Shown in pieces: positions 1-5,066 of a DNA stretch of 5,612 nt; positions within the stretch are counted from its first letter, which is position 1; every line of letters starts with the position of its first letter. A model generated the notes under the pieces. The model searched no databases. It saw only the letters and a program-made list of their open reading frames with translations, and was not told where the DNA came from. A program made the position numbers and the translations under genes. This DNA comes from Gemmataceae bacterium (GTDB lineage: Bacteria; Planctomycetota; Planctomycetia; Gemmatales; Gemmataceae), in the NCBI GenBank assembly GCA_947490035.1, contig CANLGS010000328.1:1-5612 (forward strand), in the 5' to 3' direction.

Positions 1-1
1 G

Positions 2-166
2 ATCCTGCTGGGCGGGGCCGGCGGCAAGCTTCGCGGTGGCCGCGTACTCGATTACCTCAACGCCCCCAACCGGCGCATGTGCAGCCTGTTCCTCAGCCTC
101 ATGGATTGGGGCGGCCTGGAACTCGACCGCTTTGGCGACAGCACGGCGAGGTTGACCGGGCTGTGA
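2..166 (+). CDS. DUF1552-type protein, C-terminal end (partial at window start)
   Basis: The window opens inside a reading frame whose last 54 residues end at TGA 164-166. The tail has a glycine-rich stretch (GGAGGKLRGGR), then NRRMCSLFLSLMD, then a closing block RFGDSTARLTGL. From family knowledge, DUF1552 proteins of Planctomycetes end this way: a Gly-rich 'GG-L-GR' segment, a 'LFLSLMDRMG' helix, then a 'FGDST-L-GL' tail. The usual closing motif sits directly before the stop, so the C-terminus looks natural rather than truncated. DUF1552 proteins are commonly exported and encoded beside DUF1592/DUF1588-type cytochrome-like partners, and their biochemical role is unknown. The related DUF1501 family is a less likely alternative. 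Only the end is visible, so start, signal peptide and full length cannot be judged. Confidence 0.72.
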   Translation: MLLGGAGGKLRGGRVLDYLNAPNRRMCSLFLSLMDWGGLELDRFGDSTARLTGL

Positions 167-177
167 GTCAGGCCTCC

Positions 178-336
178 ATCGGAGAACACCAACTTCTTGA
201 GGTACTGCCGTTGGGCCGCGTCAGCGAAGATCTGATCGATCCGCTGAGGACGCAGCAAATTCTCAATCGTGGCCCGGACCATCACCGCCGCAGGGCAACT
301 TTGGACGAAGCGATCCAATACGCTCTTGGACAACAT
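178..336 (-). pseudogene. IS4-family transposase, N-terminal stump
   Basis: On the minus strand, ATG 336-334 opens a frame starting MLSKSVLDRFVQSCPAAV, continuing with MVRATIENLL, and reaching a QRQYLKKLVFSD block at about residues 42-53. Family knowledge: many planctomycete IS4-type (DDE) transposases begin 'VLDRFV--SPV-VMVRA-LE--L', followed by a '-QY-RELLFS-VV' segment. After residue 53 the frame runs on to about position 52 but no longer resembles a transposase, and it overlaps the DUF1552 coding end antisense. Roughly 53 of an expected 400 or so residues remain, and the entire catalytic DDE domain is absent. I infer a dead IS remnant whose 3' part was removed by a deletion ending within about 12 bp of the neighbouring stop codon. 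No terminal inverted repeat or target duplication could be identified. Confidence 0.72.
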
Positions 337-344
337 CCTTGTCG

Positions 345-350
345 CCTCCT
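345..350 (-). promoter_or_regulatory. Ribosome binding site of the transposase stump
   Basis: Read on the minus strand this is AGGAGG, a perfect Shine-Dalgarno core, 8 nt upstream of the ATG at 336-334. It fixes that ATG as the real start of the transposase and shows the 5' end of the element's gene is intact although the 3' end is lost. Confidence 0.6.
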
Positions 351-477
351 CATGGGTTGAGTCAACACCTCTTCTGAGAACGACTTATAGCGAGTTCAAG
401 CGATGTTGGAAGGGGTGGTCGGATAGGCTCTTAGAGAAATCCAAGGCCCAGCCGGATCGAGCAACGCGCATCGTCCC

Positions 478-498
478 CTCAGCCGGCAATGTGCTGAG
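478..498. repeat. Inverted repeat / hairpin
   Basis: CTCAGC at 478-483 and GCTGAG at 493-498 form a perfect 6-bp stem around a 9-nt loop. Three more pairs (472-474 with 499-501) could form beyond a 3-nt bulge. There is no following T-run on either strand, so it is not a canonical terminator. It could be part of the IS end or an operator for the gene at 587, or chance. Confidence 0.25.
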
Positions 499-586
499 AC
501 GATAGAATAACTCGCGTGAGAAACACGGGCCACACGTGACCGGCCCGCGAGACGTTCGAGCCGCCGTCACAGCACGAAAGGCGAAC

Positions 587-1147
587 ATGCCGAAGCGAGC
601 ACTGGTTCTGATCGACGTCCAGAACGACTACTTCCCCGGCGGGAAGTGGACGCTGAGCGGGATCGAAGCGGCCGCAGACAACGCGGCGAAACTACTCGCG
701 AAGGCCCGGGCTGCGGGCGACCTGGTTGTCCACGTCCGTCATGAGTTCCCCTCCGACGACGCCCCGTTCTTCACGCCCGGGTCGGCCGGGGCGCAGATCC
801 ATCCGAAGGTGAAGAGCCTCGACGGCGAGCCCGTGGTCTTGAAGCACCACGTCAACTCGTTCCGCGAGACGGACCTGAAGGCCGTTCTCGACCGGCACGG
901 GGTCGAGGAGGTGGCGATCTGCGGGGCGATGAGCCACATGTGCGTGGACGCGGGGACGCGGGCGGCCAGTGACCTCGGCTACAGGTGCGTCGTCGTCCAC
1001 GACGCCTGCGCCACGCGGGACCAGGAGTTCGAGGGCAACGTGGTTCCCGCCGCCCAGGTGCACGCCGCGTTCATGGCCGCCCTGCAGTTCGGCTACGCCA
1101 AAGTGGTCACCACGGCAGAGTACCTTGCGTCGACGCCCAACGCGTGA
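587..1147 (+). CDS. Isochorismatase-family cysteine hydrolase
   Basis: Predicted 186-residue cytosolic hydrolase of the isochorismatase/nicotinamidase superfamily, complete and of normal length. The start is ATG 587, because GAAAGG (576-581) lies 5 nt upstream and the family's N-terminal strand begins at once (RALVLIDVQNDYF, residues 4-16). The expected catalytic triad is visible: Asp10 in LIDVQND, Lys86 in VVLKHH, and Cys119 in GAMSHMCVDAGTRAA, with the usual small residues before the Cys loop. Family members hydrolyse amide or vinyl-ether bonds of small molecules such as nicotinamide, isochorismate, ureidoacrylate or streptothricin. The substrate here cannot be named. A nicotinamidase would carry a DxHxxxH metal site after the first strand region, and I do not see it clearly (only HVRHEF, residues 49-54). 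The next gene remnant starts 24 nt downstream on the same strand, suggesting a former two-gene operon. Confidence 0.88.
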   Translation: MPKRALVLIDVQNDYFPGGKWTLSGIEAAADNAAKLLAKARAAGDLVVHVRHEFPSDDAPFFTPGSAGAQIHPKVKSLDGEPVVLKHHVNSFRETDLKAVLDRHGVEEVAICGAMSHMCVDAGTRAASDLGYRCVVVHDACATRDQEFEGNVVPAAQVHAAFMAALQFGYAKVVTTAEYLASTPNA

Positions 1148-1156
1148 CTGCGGCAG

Positions 1157-1174
1157 GGAGAGGAGACCGCGCTG
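1157..1174 (+). promoter_or_regulatory. Ribosome binding site and mutated start (CTG) of the DsbA-like gene
   Basis: GGAGAGGAG at 1157-1165 is a strong Shine-Dalgarno stretch. At normal spacing (6 nt) comes CTG 1172-1174, followed by codons for ITLDVYSDV. FrnE/DsbA proteins typically start 'M-I-x-L-D-V-x-SD-', so CTG stands exactly where ATG is expected. This suggests an A-to-C change of the initiation codon. ATT 1175 and GTG 1187 are the only other near-cognate options, and GTG 1187 would delete the first beta-strand. Confidence 0.5.
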
Positions 1175-1513
1175 ATTACCCTCGACGTGTACTCGGACGT
1201 GCTCTGCGCGTGGTGCGACATCGGGAAGCGACGTCTGGAGAAGGGCATCGCGCTGACGGGCCGGACCGCGACAGTCCGCTGGCACCCGTTCCAGCTCAAC
1301 CCGTACATGCAGCGCGCGGGTGTCGAACGACGGGCCTACCGGGTGAGGAAGTTCGGGAGTTGGGAACGGTCCCTCGAACTGGACGCTCAGGTCGGCCGAG
1401 CGTTCTCCGGCGAAGGCTTCGCGTTCACGCATGGAAGTCTTCCGGATCGCGAGGGCGTCCGGCAGGAGCGGTGGGCAGGAGTGGAAACCGGTTCGTCGCG
1501 AGCACCACGTTAA
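1172..1513 (+). pseudogene. DsbA/FrnE-family thiol oxidoreductase, degraded
   Basis: The frame encodes ITLDVYSDVLCAWCDIGKRRLEKG..., typical of the N-terminal thioredoxin strand and active site of FrnE-like DsbA proteins (2-hydroxychromene-2-carboxylate isomerase relatives). The redox pair is Cys12-Ala-Trp-Cys15. Further family-like blocks are WHPFQLNPYMQRAGV and RAYRVRKFGSWERSLELDAQV. From about position 1425 the homology stops: the open frame ends at TAA 1511-1513 after about 113 codons, while family members have about 210-220 residues. A short FRIARAS block in the +1 frame from 1440 recalls the 'F-RI-RTPNT' motif that should come next, so a frameshift near 1425-1440 is likely. The helical insertion domain and the C-terminal thioredoxin half are missing. 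With the non-standard start codon, I call this a dead gene. It probably once formed an operon with the hydrolase 24 nt upstream. Confidence 0.75.
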
Positions 1514-1567
1514 TCGTCCCGGGCGTTGTCTTTCCCGAACCTTGCCGGGTCGCGGAAAGAGCGCTTC

Positions 1568-1596
1568 CGGCACGCCAAACCGGTGGCGGCGTGTCG
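1568..1596. terminator. Possible intergenic hairpin before the esterase gene
   Basis: A 9-bp stem with one G-T wobble is formed by CGGCACGCC (1568-1576) and GGCGTGTCG (1588-1596), around an 11-nt loop containing the palindrome ACCGGT. It sits between the dead DsbA-like gene and the esterase start. There is no T-tract, so it may be a Rho-independent-like terminator of weak type, a leader hairpin of the esterase mRNA, or chance in GC-rich DNA. The rest of 1514-1656 shows no gene. Confidence 0.3.
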
Positions 1597-1644
1597 CAAA
1601 TCCGGTAAAGCAAGCTCAACGTCTGACGAGCGGCCCGACAATCT

Positions 1645-1649
1645 GGGAG
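1645..1649 (+). promoter_or_regulatory. Ribosome binding site deciding the esterase start
   Basis: GGGAG at 1645-1649 is 7 nt from ATG 1657, the preferred start. An in-frame TTG at 1654 would leave only 4 nt, so the first residue is taken as the ATG-encoded Met. Confidence 0.5.
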
Positions 1650-1656
1650 TCCGTTG

Positions 1657-4254
1657 ATGAATCCCCTAACCCGCGGTCCGATCGCGTTCGCTCTGCTGCT
1701 GGTTGCCTCGCAGACGCGGGCCCCGGCCGAGGAACACCCCGATCGGGTCGTTCAGCCCGGCGTTCCGCAGGGGAAGGTCATCGCGGGGCAGTTCGCCGAC
1801 GGCAAAATCTACCCGGGGACGAAACGCGATTTTAGCGTCTACGTTCCGGCCCAGTACAAGCCCGACGAGCCGGCCGCGTTGATGGTCTTCATGGACGGCG
1901 GCGGGTACGCGAACCCCAAGGGCGGCTTCCGGGTTCCCGTCGTGTTCGACAACCTCATCCACCAGAAGGCGATGCCCGTCACGATCGCCGTGTTTGTCGA
2001 TCCCGGGACCGTGCCGGCCACGATGCCTGGAGCCAGCAGCCGCAGCAATCGCTCATTCGAGTACGACGCGCCGGGCGACCGCTACGCCAGTTTCCTCGTC
2101 GACGAGTTCCTGCCCGTGGCGCTCAAGGGGCTCAACGTTTCGAAGGAGCCGTCGAAGCGGGCCGTGTGCGGCATCTCGTCGGGCGGCATCTGCGCGTTCA
2201 CGGCCGCGTGGGAGAAGCCGGAGCACTTCGGACTGGTGATGAGCCACATCGGCAGCTTCACCAACATCCGCGGGGGCTGGGCGTACCCGGGCCTCGTGCG
2301 CAAGACCAGGGACAAGCCGAAGGCCATCAAGGTCTACCTGCAAGACGGCAAGGACGACCTGAACAACCTGCACGGCAACTGGCCACTCGGCAACCAGGAC
2401 CTCGCGACGGCCCTGCAATTCGCGGGGTACAGGTACAAACTGGAAATGACCGACGGTGGCCACAGCGGCAAGTGGGGCGGCGAGATGCTGCCGGACGCAC
2501 TCCGGTGGTTGTGGAACGAGAAGGCCGAGAGCACGAAGCTCCCGCACACCGAAACCAAGCCGGAGTGGAAGCCGCACCCGGACGCCGTCGCGAAGGAGGG
2601 CGTGCCGAAGGGGACGGTGGTGCCGATGCCCGCGTTCGAGTCGAAGATCTTCCCGAACACGACCCGCGACTGGTCGATCTACGTGCCGGCCCAGTACAAG
2701 GCCGACAAGCCCGCCGCGCTGATGGTGTTCCAGGACGGCGAGGGCATGAAGGGCGACACGGGCCGGTGGCGGGTGCCGGTCGTGTTCGACAACCTGATCG
2801 CGAAGGGGGACATGCCGCCGACGATCGCCGTGTTCATCAACCCCGGTCACGAAAAGGACAAGCCGCGGGTCCAGGGGAAGCACTCCAACCGCGGCTTCGA
2901 GTACGACAGCCTCGGCGACCGCTACGCCCGCTTCCTGCTCGAAGAGATCGTTCCCGAGGTCCGGAAGAAGTACGCGATCTCGGACGACCCGGAGATGCAC
3001 GCCATCGGCGGCTCCAGTTCCGGCGCGATCTGTGCGTTCACCGCCGCGTGGGAGCGGACCGACTTCTTCCGCAAGGTCTACTCGAGCGTGGGCAGCTTCA
3101 CGAACCTACGCGGCGGGGACGTGTACCCGTCGCTGGTGCGCAAGACCGAGCCCAAGCCGATCCGCGTCTACATGGCCGACACGAGTGGGGACGTCGACAA
3201 CGCCTTCGGGAGCTGGCCGTGGGCGAACCAGCAGATGGCGTCGGCCCTAAAGTACATGGGCTACGACGTCCGCTTCGACTGGGCCGAGGGCTACGCCCAC
3301 AATTCCGACTTCGGCGGCTCGCGGTTCCCCGACGCCATGAAGTGGCTCTGGCGGAAGGACAAGTTCACCCCCGTGCTCGACACCCGCGGCGACCTCGGCG
3401 GCGACCTCACGCTCCTCAACCTGTTGATCCGCGGTCAGTCGTGGGAGGTGGTCGCGAAGGACCTCGGCTTCGCGGACGCGCTGTGCGCCGACAAGGCCGG
3501 GAATGTGTATTTCTGCGACATGAAGGCCCCGTCGGTCGTCCGCATCGGCACGGACGGCACTCGCAAAGAGATCTGCAAGGAGGCCGTGAGCGGCTTGAAA
3601 TTCAGCCCGGACGAGTCGGCCCTGTACGGCTGCCAGGGGGCGAAGAGCCGCGTCATCGCGATCAGCCCCGGCAGCGGCGAGGTGAAGGTCGTCGCGGAGG
3701 GCGTCAAACCCAACGACCTCGCGGTGACGAAGGACGGCTTCATCCTGATCACGGAGACCGCGGCGAAGCAGGTGACGCGGATCGACCCGAAGACCGGCGA
3801 GGTGAAGGTCGTGGACACGGGCATCAACAAGCCGAACGGCATCGCCCTGTCGAACGATGGCGGCACGCTGGCCGTGTCCGATTACGGCGGGGCGCACACG
3901 TGGACGTTCCGGGTGAACAAGGGCGGGGTGCTGGACGCCAAGATGCCGACGATGCCGATGCGGTTGCCGATCGACCCCAAGGGCGAGTTCAAGTTCAACG
4001 AGCCGCCCCCGTACGTCCAGAGCTCACAGGGGGACGGCATGGCCGTCGACAAGGCCGGGCGGTTCTACGTCACGAGCAAGGTGGGGGTGCAAATCTTCGA
4101 CCCGACCGGCCGCCCCTGCGGCGTCCTGCCGAAGGTCGACGGCGATCAGCCCTTGACGACGTGCGTCCTCGCCGGCCCGGATCACAGCGTGCTCTACATC
4201 GCGCACGGCACGGCGATTTATAGCCGGAAATTGACGGTCCAAAAGACGAAATAG
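1657..4254 (+). CDS. Secreted tandem-esterase / SMP-30 propeller fusion protein
   Basis: 865 residues. Residues 1-24 are a signal peptide (short Arg region, AFALLLVA core, cleavage likely after APA), so the protein is exported. Residues 33-290 and 313-567 are two copies of an enterochelin-esterase-like alpha/beta hydrolase (esterase D, PF00756 type). Copy 1 has GISSGG with Ser174, likely acid Asp234 and His269. Copy 2 has GSSSGA with Ser454, Asp512 and His548, so both look catalytically competent. Matching landmarks are exactly 280 residues apart from Gly35/315 through Lys50/330 to Ser174/454, showing a tandem duplication that includes the short GVP-GxV linker. Residues about 570-865 form an SMP-30/gluconolactonase-like six-bladed propeller. 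Metal-ligand positions appear as Asp607 (usually Glu), Asn727 (KPNGIAL) and Asp793 (GDGMAVD). Expected chemistry is hydrolysis of carboxylic or sugar esters by the hydrolases and possibly of lactones by the propeller; the natural substrate is unknown. The gene stands alone between a dead gene and a convergent remnant. Confidence 0.88.
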   Translation: MNPLTRGPIAFALLLVASQTRAPAEEHPDRVVQPGVPQGKVIAGQFADGKIYPGTKRDFSVYVPAQYKPDEPAALMVFMDGGGYANPKGGFRVPVVFDNLIHQKAMPVTIAVFVDPGTVPATMPGASSRSNRSFEYDAPGDRYASFLVDEFLPVALKGLNVSKEPSKRAVCGISSGGICAFTAAWEKPEHFGLVMSHIGSFTNIRGGWAYPGLVRKTRDKPKAIKVYLQDGKDDLNNLHGNWPLGNQDLATALQFAGYRYKLEMTDGGHSGKWGGEMLPDALRWLWNEKAESTKLPHTETKPEWKPHPDAVAKEGVPKGTVVPMPAFESKIFPNTTRDWSIYVPAQYKADKPAALMVFQDGEGMKGDTGRWRVPVVFDNLIAKGDMPPTIAVFINPGHEKDKPRVQGKHSNRGFEYDSLGDRYARFLLEEIVPEVRKKYAISDDPEMHAIGGSSSGAICAFTAAWERTDFFRKVYSSVGSFTNLRGGDVYPSLVRKTEPKPIRVYMADTSGDVDNAFGSWPWANQQMASALKYMGYDVRFDWAEGYAHNSDFGGSRFPDAMKWLWRKDKFTPVLDTRGDLGGDLTLLNLLIRGQSWEVVAKDLGFADALCADKAGNVYFCDMKAPSVVRIGTDGTRKEICKEAVSGLKFSPDESALYGCQGAKSRVIAISPGSGEVKVVAEGVKPNDLAVTKDGFILITETAAKQVTRIDPKTGEVKVVDTGINKPNGIALSNDGGTLAVSDYGGAHTWTFRVNKGGVLDAKMPTMPMRLPIDPKGEFKFNEPPPYVQSSQGDGMAVDKAGRFYVTSKVGVQIFDPTGRPCGVLPKVDGDQPLTTCVLAGPDHSVLYIAHGTAIYSRKLTVQKTK

Positions 4255-4279
4255 ACGATCGTGCGAAGCAACTGAGAGC

Positions 4280-4294
4280 GTGGGCTTGGCCCAC
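4280..4294. terminator. Hairpin between convergent genes, possible bidirectional terminator
   Basis: GTGGGC (4280-4285), loop TTG, GCCCAC (4289-4294): a perfect 6-bp GC-rich stem, 25 nt after the esterase stop and 45 nt after the stop of the minus-strand RNase H-like remnant. The convergent position fits a shared terminator, but neither side has a T-run, so this is tentative. A competing fold uses CCCAC at 4296-4300. Confidence 0.4.
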
Positions 4295-4339
4295 TCCCAC
4301 GGGCAGCGCCAAGACGGAGATTGGGGATGCGTGCGTCGG

Positions 4340-4717
4340 TCACCTCGACCGCTGCTCCCACCGCCCCTGCGCCGCCTCCCTTGCGAGTTGGTGGGCCAGC
4401 CGCGACGCTAGTGACTGATCGCGCTTCCGCCACCCGAACTGCACGCCCTTGCTCGCGGCGGCCGCGTCGAGTTCCTCCCGGAACGGCTTGCACATCCGCA
4501 GAGTCTTCCCACGCGGGGCAATGCCGACCGTGCCTTCATGGTCGGAGACGATCGTGCAGGGGCCGCCGCCCTCTTCGCTGCCCCGACGAGCGCCAGTAGC
4601 ACCCTTTCGTCGGACGAAATCGCCTCCTGAGGTCGGGCGGGCGAACGCCGCCCAGGCGCCGGTGCCGGACTGGTCGTTGAAAGTACCGCCGGCGAATAGT
4701 TCGATGCGGCCCGTCAC
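4340..4717 (-). pseudogene. RNase HI-like gene, degenerate, with two compensating frameshifts
   Basis: Minus-strand frame from GTG 4717-4715 to TGA 4342-4340, 125 codons plus stop. Three blocks line up in order with RNase HI. IELFAGGTFNDQSGTGAWAAF matches the first hairpin ('-E-FTDG-C-GNPGPGG-GA'). PCTIVSDHEGTV matches the strand with the third catalytic Asp. FREELDAAAASKGVQFGWRKR...LASRLAHQLAREAA matches the '-W--LD-----H-I-W-WVKGH----NERCDELAR-AA' tail. The middle of this frame (about 4560-4605) is low-complexity, but the neighbouring minus-strand frame there reads RVLLALVGAAKRAAAP, which fits the 'NNRMELLA-I-AL-AL' helix. I infer two offsetting indels. The first catalytic Asp position reads Gly, the Glu is deleted, and the last Asp and the His motif are not kept; only the Asp of SDHE remains. 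It is therefore catalytically dead, or a divergent RNase H-fold family. GC3 is high in this frame, supporting past coding on this strand. Confidence 0.55.
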
Positions 4718-4762
4718 GCGCAGATCATTCCGCACGAAAGGCGTTCTCGCAGCGTAACGGGC

Positions 4763-5053
4763 CTGCCCCACCACAGCATCCAGGGGCGGTTCGCGATCCG
4801 CGACGGGAAGTGGAAGCTGTGCGTGTGCGCCGGGAGCGGCGGGTGGAGCCCCGGCGGCGGGACCGAATCCCCGCAACTCTACGACATGGCCGCCGACCCC
4901 GGCGAGACCAAGAATCTCGCCGCCGCACGGCCCGAGGTCGTGACACGGCTGACCAAACTGCTCGAAACGTTTGTCGCCGACGGGCGCAGCACCCCGGGCG
5001 AGAAGCAGAAGAACGACGTGGACGTGAAGATTCACAAACCCGCGAAGAAGTGA
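4763..5053 (+). pseudogene. Arylsulfatase, C-terminal stub
   Basis: A frame ending at TGA 5051-5053 carries a typical sulfatase C-terminal domain: PHHSIQGRFAIRDGKWKL, then a loop with GSGGWSPGG, then QLYDMAADPGETKNLA, then a helix PEVVTRLTKLLETFVADGRS and a Lys-rich end. Family knowledge: planctomycete sulfatases have 'VHHS--G-FAIR-GKWKL' and 'ELYDL--DPGE--NLA' just before the C-terminus. The catalytic N-terminal domain (C-x-P-S-R motif, metal ligands), some 350-400 residues, is absent. Homology begins at about 4763, just 46 bp from the GTG start of the minus-strand RNase H-like remnant, so a rearrangement joint lies within 4718-4762. No start codon with a ribosome site precedes the stub, so it is unlikely to make a functional protein. 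The intact sulfatase follows 13 nt downstream, suggesting an original sulfatase pair in one operon. Confidence 0.8.
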
Positions 5054-5057
5054 CCCT

Positions 5058-5062
5058 GGGAG
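5058..5062 (+). promoter_or_regulatory. Ribosome binding site of the downstream sulfatase
   Basis: GGGAG at 5058-5062 lies 4 nt before ATG 5067, a rather short but usable spacing. The next plausible start in frame is within the catalytic domain, so ATG 5067, directly followed by a hydrophobic signal sequence, is the start. Confidence 0.45.
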
Positions 5063-5066
5063 CGCC

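Larger units (their letters stand above)
337..586. other. Gene-free stretch between transposase stump and hydrolase
   Basis: I see no convincing gene in these 250 bases. Open frames here have no recognisable motifs and their composition is less GC3-biased than that of the flanking genes. The part next to the transposase presumably contains the left end of the dead IS element, but no inverted repeat partner survives to define it. An imperfect hairpin lies at 478-498 (CTCAGC, 9-nt loop, GCTGAG) with no T-tract. An AT-richer patch at 502-511 (GATAGAATAA) resembles a -10 box for the downstream hydrolase, but I find no matching -35 box. Confidence 0.4.

Noticed and set aside
572..583. 12-bp word GCACGAAAGGCG shared between about 572 and about 4732
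   Set aside because: One chance 12-mer match is expected in a window of this size. The flanks do not match, so it is not evidence of a repeat or element end.
692..1573. Long minus-strand open frame (293 codons) opposite the hydrolase and DsbA-like genes
   Set aside because: It is Arg/Gly/Val-rich shadow sequence with no family motifs, antisense to well-supported genes; GC-rich DNA produces such frames.
2053..3000. Minus-strand open frame of 315 codons within the esterase gene
   Set aside because: It is an antisense shadow of a strongly supported coding frame, with no motifs and no upstream ribosome site noted.
2166..4223. Long plus-strand open frame of 685 codons in a second frame of the esterase gene
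   Set aside because: It is extremely Arg/Gly/Pro-rich, mirrors the codon bias of the real frame, and contains no recognisable domain. The esterase/propeller frame fully explains the region.
4253..4264. 12-bp word AGACGATCGTGC shared between 4253 and about 4545
   Set aside because: It contains the self-complementary CGATCG core, which is common in this base composition. There is no flanking similarity, so it is not a convincing direct repeat.
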